In this document: piece by piece, positions 8,798-16,874 of the stretch | Position numbering within the stretch: position 1 is the stretch's first letter | Layout of the letters: every line of letters begins with the position of its first letter | Assembly: GCF_001644565.1 (NCBI RefSeq) | Contig: NZ_CP011387.1 | Location: 1,596,501 to 1,660,500 of the forward strand | DNA: 64,000 nucleotides | Direction: 5' to 3' | Origin: Deinococcus puniceus | GTDB lineage: Bacteria > Deinococcota > Deinococci > Deinococcales > Deinococcaceae | Notes under the pieces: generated by a model | Database searches by the model: none | What the model was told of the DNA's origin: nothing | What the model saw: only the letters and a program-made list of their open reading frames with translations | Program-made: the position numbers and the translations under genes

Positions 8798-10861
8798 CTA
8801 GATGTGCTGAACCGGTGCGGAATCTGTAGAAGGGAACGCAAAATCGGCCAGATGCAAGATCAAGTCATGCGCCCGGACGCCCAGAACGAGGGGTGAGCCG
8901 GGCGCGGACAATTCGCCGGACGCCGCGTACCACAGGCCACTTTCCGGCACGCTGATGGGGGTCAGCGTTGCCGCCTCGGTGCTGCCCAGCAGCCAGAGGG
9001 GAAACACGTCGGCGCTGCTGTAGGGTGTTTCCAGACAAAAGCTGAACTGCCAGTGCCGAGCGCCGGGCGGTGTGGGCACATGCAGCCGGAGTTCGGGTGG
9101 GCGGTGGCCGCGTGCGCCGAGCCGCAACACGGTCATCAGATCGGGGGCCACATGCAGGCGGTAGCCGCCGGGCGGGGAGACGGTGGTTTCCGGCAGGCCA
9201 GAAAATGCCGAGCGAGCCAGAGTGGACTGGACGGCAAATGGAACGACGCCGGGACAGACTTCGCTGGTTGAGGGCGATTCCGCGCTGCTTTGGCGCAGGC
9301 TGGCCCGCAACGCCGAATCCAGCGTTCCGGCCAGCGCCGCACGTTGCAATTCGCTGCGGAAAGCCAGCGGATGATCGCCGTCGGGAACGCTGAACCGGCC
9401 ACTGGGCAGGGCGACGTCCAGATGCGCCGGGACACGTTCCAGCAGGCCCGCTTGCAGGGCACGTTCTAGCGCCTGCTGATCCAGACTCTGTTCTGCTCCT
9501 GAGCCACGCGCCACCCGGCGGAGTGTGTGCAGCGCCAGCTCGACCGAAAAAGGGCCAGGCAGGGCCGCCAGCGGCGCAAGTACGGCCAAGTGACTGCCCA
9601 ACGCCTGATACGCCTCTCCGATCAGGACGGCCCGGACTTCGGGGGGCATAGGGACGCGCTGGGGCAAGGGCGCGGGCAGTGGCAACAGGGCCAGCGCCGC
9701 CGTCGCCCAGCCCTCGGATTGGCGGGCCACCTGAAACAGATGGCGCTCGGCAGCGGGGCCGGGTGCAGAAAGGTGAGGGGCATGCAGATCGGGGGCCGCC
9801 AAGGGTCGAGAACGGCTGAGCGTAAAACGTTCGGGACGCACATGACGCCCCAGCAACTGCATCAGGGCGGCCTCGCGGGTGTCGGTGGTCACCAGCACCA
9901 GCAAAAAAGGCAACGGCCAGTTCAGCGCAAAGTCGAACAGGGGGGCCACTTCGTCCGACAGGGCTTCGGCTCCATACATCACCACAGTCAGCGGCGCATT
10001 GGCCTCCAGCAGCAGGGCCGAGAGCGCGGTCATGGCTTCCGGCGCAGGCAGCGAGCGGGCCATCAGTGCGTGTAGGGCGGGCTTCAGATCCTCGCGCAGC
10101 AGGGGCAGCAGCCGCATCATCAGCGACATGACCAGCAGCGTAGGATGACCCACCGCGTCTAGATGCGCCACGGGCCAGGGATGGCCTTCCAGAGCCGCCT
10201 GCAACATCTCGCGCCGCCCGCTGCCGTGCCGCCCCACCAGCACCAGCAGATGGGGCGCACGCTCGGCCAACCGGGTCGCCCGCAGCAGATCTTGTTCCAG
10301 TGGCCCTGCCAAAGCCCGCGCCGGGTGAAACGCTTGCACCTCGGGCGGCGACACCAAGGTCACGCCCGCTGCCTCGGCCCGCTCCCGAAGCAGGGCGACT
10401 TGGGCGGTGTGGCCGTGCTGAGCCGCGTGAGCCAAAGCGCCTTGCAGGGCGTGCTGCACCTGCGCCGAAATGCGGGTGCGCTGGCTGTGCAGCCAAGGCA
10501 ACAGTTCTGGACACATGGCGTCGTCCAGGCCGCCCAGTGGCGGGCCGCGCAACACTTGTTGCCATGTGGTTCCAGTTACGGCGTGTTCCAGTTGCGCCAG
10601 ATCGGTGGGCAAGGTGCAGCGCAGCAGCGGCGCACGACCCGGCGACAAGTCAACGCCCGCTTGCCGCAATTTAGAGAGTTCGACCCGTAAACTCCCCAGT
10701 CCCCCACCGGTCGGCCACAACAAGTTGGCCAGTGTTTCGCGGTGAATTGGGCGGTCTTCGAGCGTCAGGTAGACCAGCAACGCCAAACCTTTTGCCGACA
10801 CCTTGACCGAACCCGTGGTGGTCTGCAGAGAAGTAGAACCCAGCACCTTCAACGTCAACAT
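8798..10861 (-). CDS. SARP-like transcriptional activator
   Basis: About 687 residues. The N-terminal ~80 residues (MLTLKVLGSTSLQTTTGSVK, then LALLVYLTLEDRPIHRETLANLLWP) match the winged-helix DNA-binding domain of SARP/AfsR-type regulators. It is followed by helical bacterial transcriptional activation-like segments and, near residue 210, a degenerate P-loop (VGRHGSGRRE). The C-terminal ~120 residues look beta-rich (HWQFSFCLETPYSSADVFPL). The ATG at 10861 is preferred to the in-frame GTG at 10885 because the SARP domain starts there and because a short upstream ORF ends on it. It faces the pilus operon across 486 bp, so it is a candidate regulator of those genes; that is inference. Confidence 0.75.
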   Translation of the reverse strand: MLTLKVLGSTSLQTTTGSVKVSAKGLALLVYLTLEDRPIHRETLANLLWPTGGGLGSLRVELSKLRQAGVDLSPGRAPLLRCTLPTDLAQLEHAVTGTTWQQVLRGPPLGGLDDAMCPELLPWLHSQRTRISAQVQHALQGALAHAAQHGHTAQVALLRERAEAAGVTLVSPPEVQAFHPARALAGPLEQDLLRATRLAERAPHLLVLVGRHGSGRREMLQAALEGHPWPVAHLDAVGHPTLLVMSLMMRLLPLLREDLKPALHALMARSLPAPEAMTALSALLLEANAPLTVVMYGAEALSDEVAPLFDFALNWPLPFLLVLVTTDTREAALMQLLGRHVRPERFTLSRSRPLAAPDLHAPHLSAPGPAAERHLFQVARQSEGWATAALALLPLPAPLPQRVPMPPEVRAVLIGEAYQALGSHLAVLAPLAALPGPFSVELALHTLRRVARGSGAEQSLDQQALERALQAGLLERVPAHLDVALPSGRFSVPDGDHPLAFRSELQRAALAGTLDSALRASLRQSSAESPSTSEVCPGVVPFAVQSTLARSAFSGLPETTVSPPGGYRLHVAPDLMTVLRLGARGHRPPELRLHVPTPPGARHWQFSFCLETPYSSADVFPLWLLGSTEAATLTPISVPESGLWYAASGELSAPGSPLVLGVRAHDLILHLADFAFPSTDSAPVQHI

Positions 10862-10893
10862 ACAAAACAGATAACTTGCCAGCACATTTTCAT
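10855..10893 (-). CDS. 12-residue upstream ORF overlapping the SARP regulator start
   Basis: An ATG preceded by GTGTGAGG (six bases between GAGG and ATG) opens the peptide MKMCWQVICFVC. Its TGA stop lies in ATGTTGA, overlapping the proposed ATG of the regulator, which has no good binding site of its own. This looks like a translational coupling or leader-peptide device. Three cysteines in 12 residues are striking but may be chance. Confidence 0.4.
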   Translation of the reverse strand: MKMCWQVICFVC

Positions 10894-10904
10894 GAAAAAC
10901 CTCA

Positions 10905-11174
10905 CACTTTAACGGCTGCCCATTCTCATTTAGTTTCTATTCTACTCTTAAACAGTGCTAATGAGGACTACTTTACAGATTTCACTGTCGGGTGTGCTTA
11001 GATGACGGAAACTTCACTTTAACGTTGGCGCTCTTCTGTTTTTGCTCCGGCAGAACGGATGCATCGGGTGTGAGATAAGTGTGTTTGCTCACAAGCATGC
11101 CCCATAAAGTGCCACCTAATGTAACTAACCTTAGATTTACAGGCATAATAAAACTTCATCACCATTTAACGTTG
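10905..11174. promoter_or_regulatory. Three TTTAACG boxes between regulator and pilus operon
   Basis: TTTAACGTTG occurs exactly at 11018-11027 and 11165-11174, and TTTAACGGCTG at 10908-10918. Two copies are preceded by CACTTTAACG (10905, 11015). Boxes lie just before the regulator's upstream ORF and 28 bases before the pilus -35 element. Repeated boxes are what a SARP-type activator would bind. The rest of this 450-bp region is AT-rich with no other gene. Confidence 0.4.
10939..10944 (-). promoter_or_regulatory. Possible -10 box for the SARP regulator transcript
   Basis: TAGAAT on the minus strand, about 46 bases before the upstream ORF start, in an AT-rich stretch. No convincing -35 element is seen. 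Confidence 0.3.
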
Positions 11175-11201
11175 AACTTTACGTCTTAGCAGGGGGGGAA
11201 C

Positions 11202-11230
11202 TTGACCCTCTGCGGCTGCGCCCCTACAGT
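11202..11230 (+). promoter_or_regulatory. Sigma-70-type promoter of the pilus operon
   Basis: TTGACC, a 17-base spacer and TACAGT. Predicted transcripts start near 11237, giving a ~110-base leader before the pilin start. Confidence 0.7.
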
Positions 11231-11346
11231 GACTGCAGTTCAAGACAACTTCGCACTGCAGAGCACCACGACCCACTCAGGCTTCCGGGGGGATGCCGGG
11301 TCGGTGATCAAGACTGCACGCGAGAGACGTTGAACGGGAGGAAGTT

Positions 11347-11883
11347 ATGAAGAAAATGATGCTGCTCGCCGCAATGATGGTTGGAACCGCTGGTGCTGCA
11401 CCCGCTGCAAGTGGAGCTATCACCTTTAACACCACTGTCGTCAACGTTTGTGCGATCTCCGGAAATTCAGCAGGTGGCGGCTCCTTGTCTAGCGTTCCCG
11501 CATCAGTGAGCGTGCCAGTCAACACGCCCAACTACACCGCATTGCAAAACCCGACGGCCACCAGCACAACTGGAAACATCGGCTACCTTCAGTGCACCAC
11601 GGGTACTTCTCTGACCTTGAGCACCACTCCTGCTGGTGGCACGACCACGACCAGCGCCAGCCTCAACGCCGGTGACATCATTAACACTGGTGGCATGAAC
11701 TTGGCTAACGGCGGCAATTCTTTGCTTGGCAATTACGAGGCCAAGCTTTCCCAAACTGCTACCGCCTCCAGCAACGGCGACGTCTGGCAGGGCGAATTTT
11801 CCTTCACTCCTGAAGCTGGCCAATGGAACGTACCCGCAGGCAGCTATAGCGGAACCCTAAACTTCACGGTCTCTTACAACTAA
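11347..11883 (+). CDS. SCPU-type (spore coat U) pilin subunit
   Basis: A 178-residue secreted protein: signal peptide MKKMMLLAAMMVGTAGAAPA, then GAITFNTTVVNVCAISG. That N-terminal beta strand with a following cysteine is typical of spore coat U-domain subunits, the structural pilins of archaic/sigma chaperone-usher pili. A second cysteine (YLQCTTG, ~residue 83) would close the conserved disulphide. The C-terminus ends in alternating hydrophobics (YSGTLNFTVSYN), the strand normally held by the chaperone and completed by the next subunit's donor strand. Ser/Thr/Gly/Asn-rich. GGGAGGAAG before the ATG fixes the start. First gene of a four-gene operon with a strong promoter, so probably the major subunit. 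Confidence 0.85.
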   Translation: MKKMMLLAAMMVGTAGAAPAASGAITFNTTVVNVCAISGNSAGGGSLSSVPASVSVPVNTPNYTALQNPTATSTTGNIGYLQCTTGTSLTLSTTPAGGTTTTSASLNAGDIINTGGMNLANGGNSLLGNYEAKLSQTATASSNGDVWQGEFSFTPEAGQWNVPAGSYSGTLNFTVSYN

Positions 11884-11896
11884 GCGGCCCGTTCGG

Positions 11897-11924
11897 GGCG
11901 TCCGGGCCGTTGTGCTCGGACGCC
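11897..11924 (+). terminator. Hairpin after the major pilin gene
   Basis: GGCGTCCG and CGGACGCC form an 8-bp stem followed by TCTCTCTT. Placed between pilin and the next gene, it could partly terminate or stabilise the pilin message and raise pilin over chaperone and usher. Confidence 0.55.
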
Positions 11925-11968
11925 TCTCTCTTACCCTACGCCTTCTTCCTGTGTGCAACGAGGTCGCC

Positions 11969-12436
11969 ATGTTCCCCAAATTCTTTTCTCTGTTCATGGT
12001 GCTGGCCCTCAGCGCACCCGCACAGGCCGGATGTGAAATTACCCGGACAGCTCTCGATCTGAGCAGTTACGTGGCGCTGCAACCGCAACACGGCAGCTTT
12101 CAGGTCGAGATTCGCTGTGACGCGCCCACAGACCGCTACCAACTGGAATTGCTGGGGGCAGGGGGCCAGCCTGACCAGCCGGGCGGAACGGTGCAGATCA
12201 GATTGCACGGCCTGAACACTCCGGGTCAACTGCTGATGCTGATGCAGGGAGCAGGGACACTCCTGAGCGGTGGGGTGATGGAGGGCAGTCAGCGCCTGCG
12301 TTTTCCAGTTTCGGTGCCTGCTGGACAGTGGACGGGCGGCGGCCAATACGCGGCCAACCTCCGTCTGAGCCTGCTGCCTGCCGAATCGCCCGCTTCCCTG
12401 AACCCTCTCACTCTTCCTTTCGGAGCTAAACCATGA
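11969..12436 (+). CDS. Minor pilin-like secreted subunit
   Basis: 155 residues with signal peptide MFPKFFSLFMVLALSAPAQA and mature GCEITRTALDLSSY, a cysteine directly after the cleavage site and a second at EIRCDAPT. The layout (short beta-rich protein, two cysteines, C-terminal strand AANLRLSLLPAE) fits a small adapter or tip subunit of an archaic chaperone-usher pilus, although similarity to the SCPU domain is weaker than for the upstream gene. AGGT five bases before ATG at 11969 marks the start, and an in-frame extension to 11912 lacks one. Its stop overlaps the chaperone start (ATGA). Confidence 0.65.
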   Translation: MFPKFFSLFMVLALSAPAQAGCEITRTALDLSSYVALQPQHGSFQVEIRCDAPTDRYQLELLGAGGQPDQPGGTVQIRLHGLNTPGQLLMLMQGAGTLLSGGVMEGSQRLRFPVSVPAGQWTGGGQYAANLRLSLLPAESPASLNPLTLPFGAKP

Positions 12437-13167
12437 TTTCAAGATCTTTTCGCGGTGTGTTGTTGGCCCTCGCACTGGGCTTGCTGGCTCCAGAAGCGCA
12501 GGCGCAGGGCTTCGGCATAGCGCCAACGGTTCTGAACATCAATTCACGCGAGTCGCTGACGACTTCGGCAACGCTGTTTAATACGACCAATCGCCCCGCC
12601 CGCTTTGCCGTCACCCTAAAAAGCTGGACAATGGTGGACGGGAAAACCGTGCTGACCGATACCCGTGATGTGCTGGTCAATCCGACCACCTTCACCATTC
12701 CGGCGGGAGGCAATCAGATTCTGCGTGTGGGCCTGCGGAAAAATCCGGGCAACGAGGAATTGACCTACCGCGTTCTTGTTCAGCAGTTGCCGCTGGAAGG
12801 CAGCATGGCGCAGATCGAGACCCAGCAGCCCAACGGCATCACGACCAACCTCAATCTGGCGCTGGGCTTTTCCGTGCCCATTTACGTAGCCAATCCCTCC
12901 ATGAAGTCGGCGGTCAAATACACCGTGGAGCGAGCAGGCGATGATTTGACCGTCAAGGTGACCAACCAGGGCAATCGCCACGCCACGTTCAACAATCTGG
13001 CGGTCACGCGGGACAATCAGAAGGTCGATATTCAGTCGTTTGCCGTACTGAGTGGTGCAGAGTTTACCCTGCGTGTGCCGGGACTTGCCGACAAGAGCGG
13101 ACAGCTCAAGCTCACCTTCCGTAACGAGGATGGAGTGACCGTCAATGACCTCATCTCTGTTCCCTAA
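12433..13167 (+). CDS. Periplasmic pilus chaperone (FimC/PapD type)
   Basis: 244 residues with signal peptide ending PEAQAQ. The two immunoglobulin-like domains are recognisable: domain 1 with FGIAPTVLNINSRESLTTSATLFNTTNRPARFAVTLK-type strands and the family pattern IPAGGNQILRVGLRKNP (subunit-binding edge), then ELTYRVLVQQLPLEG, and domain 2 from about residue 140 (LNLALGFSVPIYVANP). It should fold secreted subunits and hand them to the outer-membrane usher. The start overlaps the stop of the minor pilin, and its 3' end overlaps the usher start by 23 bases, so the three are translated together. FimC-like chaperones of archaic systems have this size. Confidence 0.88.
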   Translation: MISRSFRGVLLALALGLLAPEAQAQGFGIAPTVLNINSRESLTTSATLFNTTNRPARFAVTLKSWTMVDGKTVLTDTRDVLVNPTTFTIPAGGNQILRVGLRKNPGNEELTYRVLVQQLPLEGSMAQIETQQPNGITTNLNLALGFSVPIYVANPSMKSAVKYTVERAGDDLTVKVTNQGNRHATFNNLAVTRDNQKVDIQSFAVLSGAEFTLRVPGLADKSGQLKLTFRNEDGVTVNDLISVP

Positions 13168-15463
13168 ACACACGCCTTGCACGGCCCAGCGCTCCGCAAA
13201 AAGGTGGAGTGGGCTGGTACTGTGCAGCGTTTTGCTGTGCTGCGGCGCGGCGGCGCAAGAGGCCAGCAGGGGACTGCCTGCGCAGTGCAGCGCGCCGGAA
13301 GAGTTGCTGAGTGTGGCGGTGGGCGGAACTGAACGCGGCACGTTCATCGTGCGGGTCAGCCGTGATCCCCAGGATCAGGTGTCGGTACTGCTGCCCGCCG
13401 CTGCCCTGCGCCCCGCAGAACAGACCTACATTTTGCAGCGGCTCGACTGTGACGGCGAAGCGTTCGTGATGCTGAAACCTGAGCTTCAGGTGCGCTACGA
13501 CCAGAGCAACCAAGCTGTTCGTGTGTCTCCGGCACTGAATCTGCTGGGCAGCGGCAGCGTGGATTTAAGCTTGCCTGATCCGGCACAGGACACCGCCAGC
13601 GAGCCTCAGGCCCAGCGGTCATCTTGGGGCATAAACGCTGGAGCGCAGGGCAACGCGACCTACCGCCAGAGGGACGGAGCCGGATTGGACGTGCCCAACA
13701 GCTATACGGGCGCAGGTTACGTGGGGGTCGGTGCCGCACAGGGTCGGCTGGCTGGATACGCCGGACTGTTGGCCCGCACTGGGACGGCGACCCAATCGGC
13801 GGCAACCGAATTCCGGGGGGTGGCGCAGTTCACGGTGAATCCTAATCTGGTGGTCTACGGCGCATGGAATGCCAGTCCAAACGGCAACGATCCGGGGTTC
13901 GCCTCGTCTGCCTTCCGGGGAGTGGCGGTTTCTGCACGGGGCGGCTTTACGCGCCAGCTTGATGAACTGGTCATCGAATTGCCCGTAGATGCAGAGATCG
14001 AAGTCACCGTCAATCTGAAAAGAATCCGGGCCTTTCGGGCCACCGCCGGGTCGTTCACGCTGCGTAACATTCCGCTCAGCGTCTCTGGCCCCAGCCGTGT
14101 CGTGGTGTATATCACCGACGAGAGCGGCACCCGGCAAGTGACCACCGATGTGCCCGGCAGCTTGCGGGCGCTGCCCCCCGGTGCGTATCTGGCCAGCGCT
14201 CAGGCAGGGGTCTCCAACGGCACCCTGTTGGGCTACGGCGCAGTTCAACTGGGCCTGACGAACGGTTGGGCGGTCAGTACTCAGGCCGCCGCACAGCGTT
14301 CCCCCTCGGCAGAAACCAGCTTTTCCGTGCGGGCCAGTGCCACTTACACCCAAGACCGCTTCAGCTTTGCGGGGGCACTGGAGGCCACCCGTGCCACCAC
14401 TTCGGCGGGGCAAGTCAGCCAGGGGTTGACGGCCAACCTGAATGCCGGAACAGGGGTGGGGGCCGCACAGGTGCAGGGCTTTGTCATCCTGCCCCTGCAT
14501 GAGTTGCGGGGCAGCGTCGTAGGAGCCAAAGCCTCGTATTCCAACCGCAACTGGCTGGTGGGGGCCAATGGTTCCACCGGATTTCAGCCGCAGACCTGGC
14601 AGGCGGGCGCTTCGGCCACCTACTTTTTTGGTCAACGGGGCAGTGTTTCGGCCCAGGCCGATGTGTTGCCCGGCAGCTACCGAGTCGGCCTGAGTGCGTC
14701 GTTCATCCCTACGCCCAACCTGCAAGTGGCCGCGCAGGTATCGACTGCGCCCACAGGAAGCCAGATCAGTGGCAGCCTGGGCTATCAACTTAGCCCGGCT
14801 CAGGCTATGCGCCTCAACGTGTCATCCAGTGACGCCGCACTCTCCTACGCCTATAACCGGGAAGTGAATGTGCAGGCGACTGTGGGCCTGCGTGGCGCGT
14901 CGGCACAGGCGACTGGCGCGCTGATCTTGACCAACGGAACGGTGCAGCTCAAGCCTGCTTTGGCCCAGAAAGCCCTCTTAGTTCAGACGGGCATACCCAA
15001 TGTGCGCCTGCTGGTGGGCGGAACGGTAGTCGCAGTCACCGACGCCCGTGGCGAGGCTCTCATTACTGAACTGCCACTTGGAGAAGTCGTGTCGGTGCGA
15101 GTCGATGTGGCGTCGCTGCCATTTGGTGTAGCCCTGGGAGCAGAGCAGCGAGAAATTGTACCTCCACTCAGCGGCGTCACGGTGGTGGACTGGCGCGAAA
15201 ACTTCAGAGCCTTCCGCTTCGTGCGGTTTTTCTGGTCGGAACAGGAAGTCGCCACCGGAACTGACGTGCTGATAGATGGCGAGCGCGTGCTGGTCGACGA
15301 CGAGGGTTACGGTCTCACTCCCAGTTCTTCGGAAGTCCTTCGGGGCGAGATTCGCAGCAACACCAGCGCCAGACGGTGTCAGGTCGATATCCAGCCGGGC
15401 GACGAACGTGCAGTCTGTACGCCCAGTTCAGCGGCCCAAGATCAGCTGACGCAGGATCAGTAA
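13145..15463 (+). CDS. Outer-membrane usher protein (FimD-like, archaic type)
   Basis: 772 residues; after a basic start the hydrophobic core GLVLCSVLLCCGAAAQ acts as signal peptide. A short N-terminal domain precedes a long beta-barrel region. LDELVIELPVDAEIEVTVN with RNIPLSVSGPSRVVVYITDE is the conserved plug/barrel region of ushers, and the C-terminal part (IPNVRLLVGGTVVAVTDARG, GLTPSSSEVLRGEI) resembles usher C-terminal domains. The protein forms the pore through which pilus subunits polymerise, implying a true outer membrane, as expected for Deinococcus. It ends 7 bases into a convergent gene. Confidence 0.88.
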   Translation: MTSSLFPKHTPCTAQRSAKRWSGLVLCSVLLCCGAAAQEASRGLPAQCSAPEELLSVAVGGTERGTFIVRVSRDPQDQVSVLLPAAALRPAEQTYILQRLDCDGEAFVMLKPELQVRYDQSNQAVRVSPALNLLGSGSVDLSLPDPAQDTASEPQAQRSSWGINAGAQGNATYRQRDGAGLDVPNSYTGAGYVGVGAAQGRLAGYAGLLARTGTATQSAATEFRGVAQFTVNPNLVVYGAWNASPNGNDPGFASSAFRGVAVSARGGFTRQLDELVIELPVDAEIEVTVNLKRIRAFRATAGSFTLRNIPLSVSGPSRVVVYITDESGTRQVTTDVPGSLRALPPGAYLASAQAGVSNGTLLGYGAVQLGLTNGWAVSTQAAAQRSPSAETSFSVRASATYTQDRFSFAGALEATRATTSAGQVSQGLTANLNAGTGVGAAQVQGFVILPLHELRGSVVGAKASYSNRNWLVGANGSTGFQPQTWQAGASATYFFGQRGSVSAQADVLPGSYRVGLSASFIPTPNLQVAAQVSTAPTGSQISGSLGYQLSPAQAMRLNVSSSDAALSYAYNREVNVQATVGLRGASAQATGALILTNGTVQLKPALAQKALLVQTGIPNVRLLVGGTVVAVTDARGEALITELPLGEVVSVRVDVASLPFGVALGAEQREIVPPLSGVTVVDWRENFRAFRFVRFFWSEQEVATGTDVLIDGERVLVDDEGYGLTPSSSEVLRGEIRSNTSARRCQVDIQPGDERAVCTPSSAAQDQLTQDQ

Positions 15464-15813
15464 AAGGCCACGACTCCCGAGTGCTGCTCCTGCTGCTCGG
15501 CGTTGGCTGCCGCAGCGAAGGCGTAGCGGTTCAGCGTTCCGCCCTCGGCGGCGGCCTCTGCGCCGACCAAGGCAAGCTGCTGAGGCGGCAACTGGCCCAG
15601 TAAAGCAGGCAGGGTGCGCGGGTCTGCCGGGCTGAAATCTTTGGTACAGCGCAGCGTGACGCCTGCTGCATCCTGCGCCTGAATCTGGCAGGTGCCGACG
15701 ACCGTGACCGTGAATCTGATGGTCGTTTGTGCCGCCGACGCAGCGCAGGCCGCCGAGAGCAGGACGGCAGCAGTGGTACGAATAAGCAGTTGTTTGAACT
15801 GTGGCTGGAACAT
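15457..15813 (-). CDS. Secreted SCPU-like small protein, convergent with the usher
   Basis: 118 residues, signal peptide ending SAACAASA, mature QTTIRFTVTVVGTCQIQAQD. The TVTVVGTCQI start with cysteine and a second cysteine at LRCTKDF recalls the N-terminal half of spore coat U subunits, but the protein is short and the C-terminus Ala/Gln-rich. GGGGAGG six bases before the ATG at 15813 fixes the start. Its stop codon lies inside the usher gene (overlap of 7 bases, opposite strands). It may be an additional subunit of the same pilus expressed separately; its similarity is weak and only part of the domain is present. Confidence 0.6.
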   Translation of the reverse strand: MFQPQFKQLLIRTTAAVLLSAACAASAAQTTIRFTVTVVGTCQIQAQDAAGVTLRCTKDFSPADPRTLPALLGQLPPQQLALVGAEAAAEGGTLNRYAFAAAANAEQQEQHSGVVAFY

Positions 15814-16005
15814 AGAGCCTCCCCGGTGGAGGTGTTGCGCCACATCCAGCAGCGCTCGGCCCTCACCTTCATACGGCTCAGCGTAGGAGGCGGCTTCTCA
15901 CGCGCTTCTCTCTACAGGCGAGATCAATCCAGAATTTTCGACGCGGCAGCACAAGGGGCGTGAACTAAAGCACGCCCTGTGAGGTGTAGGTGCGTTGTGC
16001 CGGAC

Positions 16006-16587
16006 TCAGCGGCCCAGATTCAGCGACACCTGGGCCGTATCGGCAAAGGGCGAGACTTTCACGGCGCGGCCCACATCGACCAGAAACACGTTCCAGCCGC
16101 GTTTCAGGGTGGCCTCGTAGCCCCGGTTGGCCTTCACGGTCACGTCGGTGCCCACCCAAGCCACGAACACGCTGCTGTTGCCCGAATTCAGCGTGACTTC
16201 GTTCAGGGGTTCGTTGTCGTCGCGCTGGCCGCTACGGTTGGTGTCGCGGTAGGTAAAGAACTTGACTTCTGCCGTTTGCACCGGGGCGCTGACCGTCACG
16301 GGGTCGATCACACCGGGCCAGCTGACATTCTGGGCGCTGAGTGTAGTTTGGGCGCGGGCGCTGGGAGCGATGGCAGGCAACTCCAGCCGGAATTTGCCGC
16401 CGTTAATGGGCACGCTCACGATTTCCTGTACCGCCTGACCGCTGGGGGTCACGGCCCAGCCGCTGATGCGTATACCCTCGGCGGCGCTGCCCGTTACCGT
16501 GCCCGCGATGCTTTGCGCGGACGCCGGGGCCAGCGTTCCGAGTCCCAGCAGGGTCAAGGTGGCGAGGGGCCGAGCAGTGAGGTTCAT
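16006..16587 (-). CDS. Secreted protein of unknown function
   Basis: 193 residues with signal peptide ending LAPASAQ, then [21 protein letters not shown]. The pattern of carboxypeptidase-regulatory-like beta domains (an early GTV, then [12 protein letters not shown]) is visible. [19 protein letters not shown] resembles a calcium-binding type loop ([12 protein letters not shown]) as found in secreted Deinococcus proteins. The start at 16587 is chosen because TAGAAT lies exactly six bases upstream, the leaderless arrangement; the ATG two codons earlier would overlap that spacing. No function can be named. Confidence 0.7.
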   Translation of the reverse strand: MNLTARPLATLTLLGLGTLAPASAQSIAGTVTGSAAEGIRISGWAVTPSGQAVQEIVSVPINGGKFRLELPAIAPSARAQTTLSAQNVSWPGVIDPVTVSAPVQTAEVKFFTYRDTNRSGQRDDNEPLNEVTLNSGNSSVFVAWVGTDVTVKANRGYEATLKRGWNVFLVDVGRAVKVSPFADTAQVSLNLGR

Positions 16588-16593
16588 ACCCAT

Positions 16594-16599
16594 ATTCTA
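16594..16599 (-). promoter_or_regulatory. Leaderless-type -10 box
   Basis: TAGAAT, six bases before the ATG at 16587. Confidence 0.6.
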
Positions 16600-16710
16600 C
16601 TCGCGGGCCTGATGGTGTTGTGACGACGGATGACGATTCCTTTACGTCCACGAGAGCAGAACAGCATGAGAAAGAGGCCAGAGCGTGTGCCCCGGCCTCT
16701 CCCCTGTTTT

Positions 16711-16874
16711 GCTTGCTCATACAGATTCCGGCCATTCCGTTATCCTCCGGAAAAACACCGGAGGATAACTCCATTCTGGAATCCGTACTGTTTCCCACTC
16801 GCTCTGCTGCGCAGCTTTGCAAGTCTGCTCGGATTAAAAGCCCAAATACATGGCTTTTAATCGGAATCAGTTCT
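16711..16874 (-). repeat. Structured dispersed repeat, family B copy 1
   Basis: Directly follows sucD. On the minus strand it reads GATTCCG, hairpin 1 (10-bp stem ATTAAAAGCC/GGCTTTTAAT, 16834-16862), CCGAGC, a GCTGCGCAGC palindrome, GAGCGAGTGG, GTACGG, GAATGGA, hairpin 2 (12-bp perfect stem GTTATCCTCCGG/CCGGAGGATAAC, 16740-16770), then GGAATGGCCGGAATC and GAGCAAG. The first ~12 bases overlap the sucD 3' end, so hairpin 1 may also serve as its transcript end. Confidence 0.7.

Noticed and set aside
16700..16870. Simple terminator of sucD
   Set aside because: The first hairpin may act so, but the two-hairpin layout recurs at four other sites, so it is better explained as a dispersed element.
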